Of a DNA stretch of 64,000 bases, positions 54,222 to 62,732 are shown piece by piece. The notes under the pieces are model-generated. The model did no database searches. It saw only the letters and a program-made list of their open reading frames with translations, and was not told the DNA's origin. A program made the translations under genes and the position numbers. The stretch's first letter is position 1; every line of letters starts with the position of its first letter. Origin of the DNA: Alistipes montrealensis (lineage in GTDB: Bacteria > Bacteroidota > Bacteroidia > Bacteroidales > Rikenellaceae); NCBI RefSeq assembly GCF_018362775.1, contig NZ_JAGYXY010000001.1:62001-126000 (forward strand). The letters are read 5' to 3'.

Positions 54222-54815
54222 ATGAAAAAGGTACTGTTCGTTTTACTCGACGATTTCGCAGACTGGGAAGGAGCATTCCTCGCATCGGCCCTCCGGGCAG
54301 GCGTCATGCCGGGGCGCCCGGGAAGCTACGAGGTCGAATACGCCGCTCCCGGGGGCCGCGAGGTCCGCTCGATCGGCGGCATGACGGTGACGCCCGACCG
54401 CGGCACGGCAGAACTGCCGGCAGCGTGTGCGGCCCTGGTCCTCATCGGCGGCATGAGTTGGAATACGCCCCAGGCCGAAACGATTGTCCCGCTGGTGCGG
54501 GAAGCACTCTCGCGGGGAATCCTCGTGGGGGCCATCTGCAACGCTTCGGCATTTTTGGCGGCGCACGGGTTCCTGAACAACGTGAAACACACCGGGAACA
54601 CGCTCGAACTGCTCCGGGAATGGGGCGGCGCGAAGTACACAGGCGGAGACCTCTACGAGGAGCGGCAGGCGGTACGCGACGGGAATATCGTGACGGCCAA
54701 CGGCACGGGCTACCTCGAGTTTACACGCGAGTGCCTGCTGTGGCTCGAAGCCGACACCCCGGAGGCGGTCACCGCGTCGTACGAATTCAACAAACACGGA
54801 TTTTACAGGGAATAA
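54222..54815 (+). CDS. DJ-1/PfpI family protein
   Basis: 197 residues. MKKVLFVLLDDFADWEGAFLASAL has the acidic residue (Glu17) that tunes the nucleophile in this family. GILVGAICNASAFLAAHGFLNN carries the reactive Cys in the elbow. The layout resembles YdeA/YoaZ-type cytoplasmic DJ-1 proteins. It could be a glyoxalase III-like or deglycase enzyme or a stress protein; the exact activity cannot be read. The stop overlaps the start of the O-methyltransferase. Confidence 0.82.
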   Translation: MKKVLFVLLDDFADWEGAFLASALRAGVMPGRPGSYEVEYAAPGGREVRSIGGMTVTPDRGTAELPAACAALVLIGGMSWNTPQAETIVPLVREALSRGILVGAICNASAFLAAHGFLNNVKHTGNTLELLREWGGAKYTGGDLYEERQAVRDGNIVTANGTGYLEFTRECLLWLEADTPEAVTASYEFNKHGFYRE

Positions 54816-55462
54816 TGGACCCGCTCGAACGATATATTCACGATCTCTCGGAACCCGAGGAAGCGCTGCTCCACGAACTCGACCGCGAGACCAACCTGCG
54901 GGCCATTGCACCGCGGATGATCTCGGGGCACATCCAGGGCCGCCTGCTGGAGATGCTCGTGCGAATGCTCCGGCCGCGGCGGGTGCTCGAAATCGGGACT
55001 TTCACGGGCTACTCGGCACTTTCGATGGCCGCAGGACTGGAGGACGGAGCCGAACTGCACACCGTCGAGGTGGACGACGAGCTGGAAGAGTTTATCCGGT
55101 CGTATTTCGACCGCAGTGAACACGGACATAAAATCCGCCTGCACATCGGTTCTGCGCTGGAAATCGCCCCAAAGCTGGGCGGGGAGTTCGACCTCGTGTT
55201 CATCGACGGCGACAAGCGCGAATACCCGGCTTACTACCGGATGCTGATGGGTGACGACAACGGCAAGCCGTTGGTTCACAGCGGCTCGGTACTGATCGCC
55301 GACAACATCCTCTGGTCGGGAAAGGTCGTGCAGCCCGTGGCGCACAACGACCGCCACACACAGGCGCTTATCGAATTCAACCGCCTGGTAACCGACGATC
55401 CGCGCGTCGTGAACGTCATCCTCCCGCTGCGCGACGGACTTAACCTAATCCGCATCCGATAG
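54815..55462 (+). CDS. SAM-dependent O-methyltransferase
   Basis: 215 residues of the O-methyltransferase family 3 (COMT-like). MLRPRRVLEIGTFTGYSALSMAAGL is the SAM-binding loop, LHTVEVDDELEEFIRSYF the acidic loop, and FDLVFIDGDKREYPAYYRML carries the metal Asp. VLIADNILWSGKVVQP is also typical (second metal ligands DN). The substrate is probably a catechol or caffeoyl-type compound by family, not proven. Overlaps the DJ-1 stop and ends one base before mazG. Confidence 0.88.
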   Translation: MDPLERYIHDLSEPEEALLHELDRETNLRAIAPRMISGHIQGRLLEMLVRMLRPRRVLEIGTFTGYSALSMAAGLEDGAELHTVEVDDELEEFIRSYFDRSEHGHKIRLHIGSALEIAPKLGGEFDLVFIDGDKREYPAYYRMLMGDDNGKPLVHSGSVLIADNILWSGKVVQPVAHNDRHTQALIEFNRLVTDDPRVVNVILPLRDGLNLIRIR

Positions 55463-55463
55463 T

Positions 55464-55784
55464 ATGGAAATCAAAGAATTACAGGAACGCGTAGACGCCT
55501 GGATCAAGGAGTACGGCGTACGCTATTTCTCGGAACTGACCAACATGGCCGTATTGACCGAAGAGGTGGGGGAGTTAGCCCGCGTGATGGCCCGCAAATA
55601 CGGCGACCAGTCGTTCAAGGCAGGCGAGAAGGAGAATCTCGCCGACGAAATGGCCGACGTGCTGTGGGTATTGGTGTGCCTCGCCAACCAGACGGGCGTC
55701 GACCTGACGGCAGCCCTCGAAGCCAACTTCGCCAAGAAAACAGCCCGCGACAAGGAACGCCACCACAGCAATCCGAAGCTGTAA
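55464..55784 (+). CDS. MazG-like nucleotide pyrophosphohydrolase
   Basis: 106 residues, single MazG domain. The EExxE...ExxD metal pattern is visible: AVLTEEVGELARVMARKYG and ENLADEMADVLWVLVCLAN. It hydrolyses (d)NTPs to (d)NMP and pyrophosphate, a house-cleaning role. Last gene of the run from dapB, closed by a terminator. Confidence 0.88.
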   Translation: MEIKELQERVDAWIKEYGVRYFSELTNMAVLTEEVGELARVMARKYGDQSFKAGEKENLADEMADVLWVLVCLANQTGVDLTAALEANFAKKTARDKERHHSNPKL

Positions 55785-55811
55785 CCGCAAGGAGAAGGGC
55801 CGCAATAAACG

Positions 55812-55844
55812 AAATATCCCGGAACTAAAAGTTCCGGGATATTT
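55812..55844. terminator. Bidirectional terminator between mazG and the phosphohexomutase
   Basis: AAATATCCCGGAACT-AAA-AGTTCCGGGATATTT, 15-bp perfect stem between convergent genes. Confidence 0.85.
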
Positions 55845-55869
55845 CTCATTAACAGGGTAGCGGGGGAGT

Positions 55870-57612
55870 CTACTCCAGTTTGAGGTCTCTCTTGATGCCT
55901 TCGATCTTGGCGTCGAGCTCGGCGAGAACTTCGTCGAAGTCGGCAACCGAAGCCAGCGGCTCCTTGACGCCGAAGTAGAACTTGATCTTGGGCTCCGTGC
56001 CCGACGGACGCACCGAAACCGTCGTGCCGTCCTCGGTGAACCATTGCAGCACGTTGCTGCTGTCCTGTTCGATCGCGGTCTTCGCACCGGTTTTCACATC
56101 GAGCGTTTCGAGCGACTGGAAGTCGTTGATCTTCACCACAGGCGATCCCAGGATCGTCTTGGGCGGGTTCTGGCGGAAATCGACCATCATCTTTTGGATC
56201 AGTTCAGCGCCCTCCTTGCCCTTACGGACCACCGAAACCAGGCCTTCGCGGTAGAAACCGTACTTCACGTAGAGTTCCTGCAACCACTCGTAGAGCGTCA
56301 GGCCCATCGTATCCATAGCCCATGCGGCAGCCTCGGCAGCCAGCGAGCAGGCCGACACGGCATCCTTGTCGCGCACGTAGTCGCCGGCAAGGTAGCCGAA
56401 CGACTCTTCGCCGCCGCCGATATATTTAGCTTTGCCTTCGTTCTCGCGGATGATCTTGGCGATATACTTGAAGCCCGTGAGGCAGTCGTAGCACTTCACC
56501 TTGAAGTAGTCGGCCACGGCATTGGCCATCTGCGACGTTACGATGGTTTTCACGACATACTGGTTACCGTCCAGCTCGCCGCGCTCGGCCCAGCGGGTCA
56601 ACTGGTAGCTCAGCAGCAGCACGAGCGTCTGGTTACCGTTGAGCAGCACGTACTCGCCCTTCTTGTTGCGCAGCGCAACGCCGATACGGTCCGAGTCGGG
56701 GTCCGTAGCCAGCACCAGGTCGGCCCCCTCCTTCGCGGCGAGGTCGATGGCCATCGACATGGTCTTGCGCTCCTCGGGATTGGGAGACTCGACGGTGGGG
56801 AAGTTGCCGTCGATGACAGCCTGCTCCTTCACCATGATCACGTTCGTAAAGCCGAATTTCTTCAGCGACTCCGGAACTAGGCGGACGCCTGCGCCGTGCA
56901 TCGGCGAATAGACGATCTTCATGTCGTGGTGCTTCTTCACGCTTTCGGGCGAAAGCGAGAGTTCGTGCACCTTATTTAAATAAATTTCGTCGAACTTCTC
57001 GTCCAGGATGGTGATGTTTTCCGGATTCTTCCCCGTGAGGATCATGTTCACGTCGGTAATCTTCGCAACTTCGGCGATGATATTCTTGTCGTGGGGCTCG
57101 GTAACCTGCGAACCGTCGGTCCAGTAGGCCTTGTAACCGTTGTACTCCTTGGGGTTGTGCGAGGCCGTAACGACCACGCCCGAATGGCATTTCAACTCGC
57201 GGATCGCGAAGCTCAGTTCAGGCGTCGGACGCAGTGTGTCGAAGAGGAAAACGGTGAAGCCGTTCGAGGCGAAAATGTCGGCCACGCGCTCGGCAAACAT
57301 GCGTGAATTATTGCGGCTGTCGTGGGCCACGGCCACACGCACCTGTTCGCCTGCGAAGTTCTTCTTGAGGTAGTTCGAAAGCCCCTGCGTAGCAGCACCC
57401 ACGGTGTAGACGTTCATACGGTTGGAACCCACGCCCATGATGCCGCGCAGGCCGCCCGTACCGAATTCGAGATCTTTGTAGAAACTCTCCACAAGCTCTT
57501 TCATATCGTTATCCATCAGGTATTTAACCTGCTTTTTCGTCGCTTCGTCATAGTGGCCGTCCAGCCAGCTCTGCGCTTTCTTGAGAACCAATTGTTCCAG
57601 TTCGTTTGCCAT
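55870..57612 (-). CDS. Phospho-sugar mutase (phosphoglucomutase/phosphomannomutase)
   Basis: 580 residues, alpha-D-phosphohexomutase family. The phosphoserine loop is VVTASHNPKEYNGYKAYW; the metal loop is LVLATDPDSDRIGVAL; the sugar loop is YIGGGEESFGYLAGDYVRDKDA; and the phosphate site is VRPSGTEPKIKFYFG. Length matches the long PgcA-type enzymes. It interconverts hexose 1- and 6-phosphates. A TACATTTG -7 element lies 57 bases upstream. It is divergent from dnaA. Confidence 0.94.
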   Translation of the reverse strand: MANELEQLVLKKAQSWLDGHYDEATKKQVKYLMDNDMKELVESFYKDLEFGTGGLRGIMGVGSNRMNVYTVGAATQGLSNYLKKNFAGEQVRVAVAHDSRNNSRMFAERVADIFASNGFTVFLFDTLRPTPELSFAIRELKCHSGVVVTASHNPKEYNGYKAYWTDGSQVTEPHDKNIIAEVAKITDVNMILTGKNPENITILDEKFDEIYLNKVHELSLSPESVKKHHDMKIVYSPMHGAGVRLVPESLKKFGFTNVIMVKEQAVIDGNFPTVESPNPEERKTMSMAIDLAAKEGADLVLATDPDSDRIGVALRNKKGEYVLLNGNQTLVLLLSYQLTRWAERGELDGNQYVVKTIVTSQMANAVADYFKVKCYDCLTGFKYIAKIIRENEGKAKYIGGGEESFGYLAGDYVRDKDAVSACSLAAEAAAWAMDTMGLTLYEWLQELYVKYGFYREGLVSVVRKGKEGAELIQKMMVDFRQNPPKTILGSPVVKINDFQSLETLDVKTGAKTAIEQDSSNVLQWFTEDGTTVSVRPSGTEPKIKFYFGVKEPLASVADFDEVLAELDAKIEGIKRDLKLE

Positions 57613-57668
57613 AAGTTTTATTAGTTTTATTTATAGTTTGACTTCGGGTGTCCCAAAAATTTTATATG

Positions 57669-57676
57669 CAAATGTA
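57669..57676 (-). promoter_or_regulatory. Promoter -7 element of the phosphohexomutase
   Basis: The minus strand reads TACATTTG, 57 bases before the ATG at 57612. Confidence 0.5.
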
Positions 57677-57757
57677 CGAAATAAAAATCGATTATTCACT
57701 ATCAAGGAGTTAAAATTGAGACATCGGAAACCGTTGTTTTTCTATATATAAAAAAAG

Positions 57758-57765
57758 GATATTTG
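57758..57765 (+). promoter_or_regulatory. Likely -7 element of dnaA
   Basis: GATATTTG, one base off TAnnTTTG, with TTG about 23 bases upstream. The start codon is 74 bases downstream. Confidence 0.4.
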
Positions 57766-57795
57766 CAACATAAAAACCAAAATCTTTTTGCAAAA

Positions 57796-57804
57796 TTATT
57801 CACA
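57796..57804 (+). promoter_or_regulatory. DnaA-box-like 9-mer in the dnaA leader
   Basis: TTATTCACA differs from the consensus TTATCCACA at one base, and lies between the dnaA promoter and start codon, where autoregulation would act. Confidence 0.4.
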
Positions 57805-57838
57805 ACTTTGTCACATCAAAAATAGTGCAACCCTTATC

Positions 57839-59254
57839 ATGTTAAACAACACACGGACATATAGCGATATGTGGCAAAACTGCTTGGACCAGATCAAGGC
57901 CCGGACCTCCGCCGAGGAGTTCGAGAAGTGGTTTCAGCCCATCGTTCCGCTCGAATTCGACGGCACGACGCTTCGTCTGAGGGTTCCCAACGAAAGTTAC
58001 GTCCGCCAGATCGAGAAGAACTACATCCCGTTCCTCAAGCCGATCATTTCGCAGCTCTACGGACAGCAAACCCGTCTCCACTACGCCGTGCCCCGCACGA
58101 CGGCTCCGGCGGCGGTCCCCGTGGCGGCCGATTCGGACACGACGGCCATCTCGCGCTTCAATACGCAGACCAACACTGCAAATATAAAGAATCCCTTCGT
58201 AATTCCGGGGCTCAAGAAGATAATTATCGACCCGCAGCTGAATCCGAACCTCACGTTCGCGACCTTCATCGAGGGCGAGTGCAACCGACTGGCCCGCTCG
58301 GCGGGTATGTCCGTCGCGGTAAATCCGGGCAACAACCCCTTCAATCCCCTGTATATATATGGAGATTCGGGGCTGGGCAAAACCCACATCGTGCAGTCGA
58401 TCGGCCACGAGGTGCGCCAGCGCCATCCGGAGTTGCAGGTGCTCTACGTCTCGATGAACAAGTTCCAGGCGCAGTTCCAGACAGCCTACAAGAACGGCGA
58501 GATTCCCGACTTCATCCATTTCTACCAGATGATCGACGTGCTGATTATCGACGACATCCAGGAGTTGACCGGAAAGACGGGCACGCAGAACGCCTTCTTC
58601 AATATCTTCAACCACCTGCAGCTCGCAGGCAAGCAGTTGATCCTCACGTCGGACAAACCGCCCGTGGAGTTGAAGGACATCGAGCAGCGGCTGCTGACCC
58701 GCTTCAAGTGGGGGTTGTCGGCCCAGCTCAACACACCGGACTACGACACGAAGCTCAAGATCATCCGCGCCAAGGCGCAGAAACTCGGAGCGCAGATCAC
58801 GGACGACGTGGTGGCGTACCTCGCGGACAACATCTCGGCGAACGTACGTGAAATCGAAGGAGCGCTCTCGTCGCTGGTGGCGAACGCCTCGTTCCTCGGA
58901 CGCAAGATCACCACGTCGCTGGCCAAGGAGATCCTGAAGGTATACGTGAAACTCTACCAGAAGGAGATCACCATCGACCACATCATCGAGGTCGTATGCG
59001 AATACCTCAATCTGGACTTCGCACGCTTCAACTCTACGGAGCGTACGCGCGAAATCGCCCAGGCCCGGCAGATCGCCATGTATCTGGCCAAGCAGCACAC
59101 CAAAGCGCCGCTCACGACGATCGGATCGGCGATCGGCGGCCGCAACCACGCCACGGTGCTCCACTCGTGCAAGGCCGTGTCGAACCTCATCGAGACCGAC
59201 AAGGCATTCCGCCGCCAGGTCGAGGAGATCGAAAAGAAAGTGCTCGCCCAATAG
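57839..59254 (+). CDS. dnaA: Chromosomal replication initiator DnaA
   Basis: 471 residues. Domain I at 1-85 (MWQNCLDQIKARTSAEEFEKWFQPI) binds partner proteins. A linker (about 90-125) precedes the AAA+ domain: Walker A YGDSGLGKTHIVQSIG, Walker B VLIIDDIQEL, and sensor ILTSDKPP. Domain IV at the end has RQIAMYLAKQHTKAPLTTIGSAIGGRNHATVLHSCK, the DnaA-box binding signature. ATG 57839 is chosen over an earlier in-frame ATG at 57788 because the latter covers the DnaA-box-like site. Confidence 0.97.
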   Translation: MLNNTRTYSDMWQNCLDQIKARTSAEEFEKWFQPIVPLEFDGTTLRLRVPNESYVRQIEKNYIPFLKPIISQLYGQQTRLHYAVPRTTAPAAVPVAADSDTTAISRFNTQTNTANIKNPFVIPGLKKIIIDPQLNPNLTFATFIEGECNRLARSAGMSVAVNPGNNPFNPLYIYGDSGLGKTHIVQSIGHEVRQRHPELQVLYVSMNKFQAQFQTAYKNGEIPDFIHFYQMIDVLIIDDIQELTGKTGTQNAFFNIFNHLQLAGKQLILTSDKPPVELKDIEQRLLTRFKWGLSAQLNTPDYDTKLKIIRAKAQKLGAQITDDVVAYLADNISANVREIEGALSSLVANASFLGRKITTSLAKEILKVYVKLYQKEITIDHIIEVVCEYLNLDFARFNSTERTREIAQARQIAMYLAKQHTKAPLTTIGSAIGGRNHATVLHSCKAVSNLIETDKAFRRQVEEIEKKVLAQ

Positions 59255-59283
59255 GGTACACATACCGCCGATGCAAACAGAGG

Positions 59284-59312
59284 GTCGTGACAGATTTTGT
59301 CACGACTTTTTT
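59284..59312 (+). terminator. Terminator of dnaA
   Basis: GTCGTGACA (59284-59292) pairs with TGTCACGAC (59298-59306) around GATTT, followed by TTTTTT. Confidence 0.85.
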
Positions 59313-59401
59313 GTATATCCGGTATCGTAACACACTTTTGGAAACCGGTTCGTTATCCGGAGCCGGCTGCAATCCGGTTTTGCTCCGTACCCGGTTTTTC
59401 G

Positions 59402-59409
59402 TATCTTTG
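59402..59409 (+). promoter_or_regulatory. Promoter -7 element of the DUF3795 gene
   Basis: TATCTTTG, 43 bases before the ATG at 59453. Five CCGG tetranucleotides lie in the 70 bases upstream. Confidence 0.6.
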
Positions 59410-59452
59410 TAAGGCCGGCGCCGGTCGTTCCGGCCCCCAAAACAGGAATCGA

Positions 59453-59893
59453 ATGGATTTTCACGCAAAAATGATCGCCCCGTGCGGCCTCGATTGCAGC
59501 GTTTGCATCGGGGCGCTGCGCGAAGAGAACCCCTGCACCGGATGCTGGGGTCCCGACGACACGAAACCGGAATTTTGTTCCTCGCGATGCAGGATCGCGA
59601 CCTGCGCAGTCCGCAAAACGCTGCCCGGCGGCTTCTGCGACGAGTGTCCGCAATATCCCTGCACCGAAACGACGGAGCGGGAAAACCGCTATATGAACGA
59701 TTATCCGCTGAGCGAATCGCCGATGGATAACCTGGCGTTCATCCGCAAAGAGGGAATGGCCGCATTCCTGGAGCGCGAACGGGCAAAATGGAGCTGCCCC
59801 TCGTGCGGCGGCACGATCTGCGTCCACACGGGATGCTGCGCCGCCTGCGGAACGGCCCATGCGCACCGGAAATCCCGGCCGGAACAGCCTTGA
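59453..59893 (+). CDS. DUF3795 Cys-rich protein
   Basis: 146 residues. It opens MDFHAKMIAPCGLDCSVCIGAL with CTGCWGP, the DUF3795 signature (PCGLDCxxC...GCxG), and continues with further cysteine pairs (CSSRCRIATC, CDECPQYPC, CPSCGGTICVHTGCCAACG). It should bind zinc or an Fe-S cluster. There is no signal peptide. It is followed 20 bases later by a WYL regulator, and the two probably form an operon. Confidence 0.8.
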   Translation: MDFHAKMIAPCGLDCSVCIGALREENPCTGCWGPDDTKPEFCSSRCRIATCAVRKTLPGGFCDECPQYPCTETTERENRYMNDYPLSESPMDNLAFIRKEGMAAFLERERAKWSCPSCGGTICVHTGCCAACGTAHAHRKSRPEQP

Positions 59894-59913
59894 AATCACT
59901 GAACATAAGATAC

Positions 59914-60816
59914 ATGGACCAACCCAAACTCGAACGCCTGCTGCGGCTGATGAAACTGCTGACGGCAAACACCACCTACAACGTCGACCAACTGGCCGAA
60001 CGGCTCGACATGTCGCGCCGAACGGTGTACCGGTATATCGACACCTTCCGCGAAGCGGGGTTCGTCATCAAGAAATCGGGCGACTGCATTCGTCTCGACA
60101 AGGAGTCGCCGCACTTCCGCGACATCTCGCAGTTGGTACACTTCACCGAGGAGGAGGCCGTGATCCTGAAAAACGCCATCGAGAACATCGACGACACCAA
60201 CATGCTCAAACAGAACCTCAAGCGCAAACTCTACTCGGTCTACGACAACAAGACGCTGGCCGACACGGTCGTGCGGGGCAAGAATGCCCCGAACATCCGG
60301 CGGTTGATCGAAGCCATCGAAGAGCGGCGCCAGGCGGTACTGCACGGCTATCAGTCGGCGCACGGCGGGGAGGTCCGCGACCGTATCGTAGAGCCTTTCG
60401 CCTTCACGACCAACTATGTACAGGTATGGTGCTACGACCTGGAGGATTGCAGCAACAAACTCTTCAAAACCTCGCGCATCGGGTCCGTAGAACTGGCCGG
60501 AACAGCGTGGGAGCACGACGGGGAGCATCGCGAGGGATTCATCGACGCCTTCCGCATGCACGGCGGGGCGCGCCATCGTGTGCGGCTGGAGCTGGGAATA
60601 CTGGCTTACAACTTGCTGTGCGAGGAGTATCCGCTGGCCGAACGGGACCTCAAACCGTTGGGCCGGGGACGCTGGTCGCTCGACACGGAGGTAGCCGGGA
60701 TGGCCGGGGTAGGACGCTTCGTCATGGGACTGCTGGACGACATCCGCATCGTCGATTCCCCGGAACTGAAGAACTACATCCGCGAATATATTGCGGTAAA
60801 CACCCCGAAAGCGTAA
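59914..60816 (+). CDS. WYL-domain transcriptional regulator
   Basis: 300 residues. The N-terminal winged helix is LERLLRLMKLLTANTTYNVDQLAERLDMSRRTVYRYIDTF (DeoR/HTH_11 style). The central region (about 85-160) links to the WYL domain, including VQVWCYDLEDCSNKLFKTSRIGSVEL (W-Y-L variant C-Y-L). WYL domains bind ligands such as nucleic acids or nucleotides. The C-terminal extension is like WCX. It probably regulates its own operon or the cupin gene; the target is unknown. Confidence 0.88.
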   Translation: MDQPKLERLLRLMKLLTANTTYNVDQLAERLDMSRRTVYRYIDTFREAGFVIKKSGDCIRLDKESPHFRDISQLVHFTEEEAVILKNAIENIDDTNMLKQNLKRKLYSVYDNKTLADTVVRGKNAPNIRRLIEAIEERRQAVLHGYQSAHGGEVRDRIVEPFAFTTNYVQVWCYDLEDCSNKLFKTSRIGSVELAGTAWEHDGEHREGFIDAFRMHGGARHRVRLELGILAYNLLCEEYPLAERDLKPLGRGRWSLDTEVAGMAGVGRFVMGLLDDIRIVDSPELKNYIREYIAVNTPKA

Positions 60817-60825
60817 ATTTTTTAC

Positions 60826-60833
60826 TATATTTA
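60826..60833 (+). promoter_or_regulatory. Possible -7 element of the cupin lipoprotein
   Basis: TATATTTA, one base off TAnnTTTG, 29 bases before the ATG at 60863. Confidence 0.35.
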
Positions 60834-60862
60834 GACACACACAACAATTAAATGCAAGCGAT

Positions 60863-61387
60863 ATGAAACAAAACCACTTACTGACCGCCGGCGTACTGTG
60901 CCTGACATTCGCGGCCGCATCCTGCTGCCGGCAGGCGCCTGCGCCACCTGAAAAAACCGCATCCGAACCCGTCTCCCTGAAAGATTACGGAGCCGAGCCC
61001 ACGGTGCTGAATATCGAGACTTACACGCTCTCGAACGAAAATTTCCGGACTGCGCTGTGGACGGGCGGCAACCTGCAGGTAACGCTGATGTCAATTCCCG
61101 CGGGCGGCGACGTAGGCCTGGAGCAGCACCACGACATCGACCAGTTCCTGCGCGTGGAGGAAGGCACGGGCCAGGTGATGATGGGCGACAGCGAGGACAA
61201 CCTCGACTTCGTGCGGGAAGTATCGGACGATTTCGCTATCATGGTTCCGGCCGGAAAGTGGCACAACATTGTCAACAAAGGCGACAAACCGCTGAAAATC
61301 TATTCGATATACGCTCCGGCGGAACATCCCCACGGCACGGTCCACAAAACCCAGCAGGAGGCCATGGAGGCCGAACACCATCATTAA
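60863..61387 (+). CDS. Cupin-domain lipoprotein
   Basis: 174 residues. MKQNHLLTAGVLCLTFAAASC gives a lipobox Cys at 21. The cupin barrel has motif 1 GGDVGLEQHHDIDQFLRVEEG (HH, D/Q and E as metal ligands) and motif 2 VPAGKWHNIVNKGDKPLKIYSIYAP. The C-terminus ends EAEHHH, a possible extra metal site. It is a small periplasmic or membrane-anchored metal-binding protein; the reaction is unknown. It ends seven bases before the acetyltransferase. Confidence 0.82.
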   Translation: MKQNHLLTAGVLCLTFAAASCCRQAPAPPEKTASEPVSLKDYGAEPTVLNIETYTLSNENFRTALWTGGNLQVTLMSIPAGGDVGLEQHHDIDQFLRVEEGTGQVMMGDSEDNLDFVREVSDDFAIMVPAGKWHNIVNKGDKPLKIYSIYAPAEHPHGTVHKTQQEAMEAEHHH

Positions 61388-61394
61388 ACAGCCG

Positions 61395-62246
61395 ATGGAA
61401 TTAAAATCCCTGGCCGGTATCGGCTTCGAAACGCTATACGACGCTTTCGCGAAAGCTTTTGCCGACTACGAAGTCCGGATCGACGGGCCGCAACTCCAGA
61501 AAATGCTGCGGCGGCGCGGTTTTGTGCCGGAACTGTCGTTCGCGGCGTTCGAAGGGGAGCAGATCACAGCCTTCACGCTGAACGGCATCGGAAATTACGA
61601 CGGTGTTCCGACGGCTTACGACACGGGAACCGGGACACTCGAAGCCTACCGGGGGCAGGGTCTCGCTACGCGGATTTTCGAACACTCGATCCCTTATCTG
61701 AAGAAGGCAGGTATCGGCCGATACCTGCTGGAGGTTCTCCAGCACAACGCAAAAGCCGTTTCGGTCTACCGGAAACTCGGATTCGAGGTCACGCGCGAAT
61801 TCAATTATTTTTCACAGGAAACGGCCCGAATCGACCTTCCGGCAAAGGTTTCGGATTTCCCGTACTCCGTCCGCCGGATCGACATCGCCGAACACGACAC
61901 GATTCCCGGATTCTGGGATTTCCGGCCCTCGTGGCAAAACAGCCCCGAATCCGTCGAAAGGGCATCGGGCGACCTAGTCAGCCTCGGAGTATTCGACGGG
62001 GATACGCTGGCAGGGTACTGCGTTTTCGAACCCGGCTCGGGGGATGTTACCCAGATCGGAGTAGACAGAAGGCGGAGAAGACAGGGTATCGGATCGGCCC
62101 TGCTCCGGGAAATGGCCGGACTGAGCCGAAACGGTATCCTGAAGGTTGTCAATACGGATACCGGCTGCGAGGCGATCACCCGCTTGCTCGAAAACCGGAA
62201 CATTCCCGTCCGGGGAAAACAGTTCGAAATGATCAAAACACTCTGA
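61395..62246 (+). CDS. Tandem GNAT acetyltransferase
   Basis: 283 residues with two GNAT units. The first (about 1-150) has TGTLEAYRGQGLATRIFEHSIPYL and LLEVLQHNAKAVSVYRKLGFEV. The second (about 175-283) has DVTQIGVDRRRRRQGIGSALLREMAGL with a good acetyl-CoA loop (R-R-x-x-G-I-G) and ends in VNTDTGCEAITRLLENRNIPVRG. Tandem GNATs of this type include antibiotic or polyamine acetyltransferases, but the substrate cannot be read. Confidence 0.82.
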   Translation: MELKSLAGIGFETLYDAFAKAFADYEVRIDGPQLQKMLRRRGFVPELSFAAFEGEQITAFTLNGIGNYDGVPTAYDTGTGTLEAYRGQGLATRIFEHSIPYLKKAGIGRYLLEVLQHNAKAVSVYRKLGFEVTREFNYFSQETARIDLPAKVSDFPYSVRRIDIAEHDTIPGFWDFRPSWQNSPESVERASGDLVSLGVFDGDTLAGYCVFEPGSGDVTQIGVDRRRRRQGIGSALLREMAGLSRNGILKVVNTDTGCEAITRLLENRNIPVRGKQFEMIKTL

Positions 62247-62254
62247 AAAATCCG

Positions 62255-62283
62255 ATCCCTGCCGTCTTGCCGATGGCAGGGAT
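62255..62283 (+). terminator. Weak terminator after the tandem GNAT
   Basis: ATCCCTGCC and GGCAGGGAT make a 9-bp stem with an 11-base loop. The T-tract after it is poor (TGTTCCCC). Confidence 0.4.
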
Positions 62284-62374
62284 TGTTCCCCAAAAACGAC
62301 TACAACCCAAAAACCTTCGGTCCATTCGGGCAAGGCGATGCGTTCAGATTGTCGATTTCACACATTTTTTTAAC

Positions 62375-62393
62375 TGTGTCACAAGTTGACACA
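62375..62393. promoter_or_regulatory. Inverted repeat TGTGTCA-N5-TGACACA upstream of the zinc-ribbon gene
   Basis: Two perfect 7-base arms (62375-62381 and 62387-62393). They lie just upstream of TTCCTTTG (62403-62410), a likely -7 element, so a bound protein would touch the -33 region. Confidence 0.45.
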
Positions 62394-62436
62394 AATAAGC
62401 CGTTCCTTTGTAACGTGAACCAAAAACAAAACGACA

Positions 62437-62649
62437 ATGGGAACAGCTTACAAAATCAAGTGCAAGCACTGCGGAGCGCAGTTCGAGCACTCCATGCAGC
62501 CGGGGTACGGCCTGCTGCCGATGTGCGTCGGATGCGGCGAATACGTCGAGACCGAGACAGCCATCCGGTGTCCGGCCTGCCTGCACCGGCTCAACACCAC
62601 ACAGGAGGAATTCAACGCGCAGATCGAAGTGACCTACCAGTGGGATTAG
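62437..62649 (+). CDS. Small zinc-ribbon protein
   Basis: 70 residues with three Cys pairs: KCKHCGAQF, PMCVGCGEYV, and RCPACLHRL. The spacing suggests one or two zinc sites. No enzyme domain is seen. It may be a nucleic-acid or protein-binding factor. TTCCTTTG and a palindrome upstream suggest its own regulated promoter. It lies 83 bases before bcp, which has its own promoter. Confidence 0.7.
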   Translation: MGTAYKIKCKHCGAQFEHSMQPGYGLLPMCVGCGEYVETETAIRCPACLHRLNTTQEEFNAQIEVTYQWD

Positions 62650-62696
62650 GCCGCAAAAAAGTCGCCGCGAAAGCGTGGAAATCGCCGGAAATTTCA

Positions 62697-62704
62697 TATC
62701 TTTG
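62697..62704 (+). promoter_or_regulatory. Promoter -7 element of bcp-recA
   Basis: TATCTTTG, 28 bases before the bcp ATG at 62733. Confidence 0.65.
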
Positions 62705-62732
62705 AAAAATAATTCCTTTTCCCGAAAACGCT

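Larger units (their letters stand above)
57613..57838. other. AT-rich pgm-dnaA intergenic region
   Basis: 226 bases, clearly A+T-rich against the G+C-rich surroundings. It holds divergent promoters and two DnaA-box-like 9-mers (TTATTCACT at 57692-57700 and TTATTCACA at 57796-57804). I see no iterated boxes or 13-mers that would prove an origin. Confidence 0.5.

Noticed and set aside
57613..57838. Calling this the chromosomal origin
   Set aside because: Only two DnaA-box-like 9-mers and no iterated repeats. dnaA is not always at the origin, and skew cannot be judged from one window.
59330..59400. Repeated CCGG tetranucleotides as a regulatory array
   Set aside because: Spacing is irregular and CCGG is frequent in this G+C-rich genome. 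Chance is enough.
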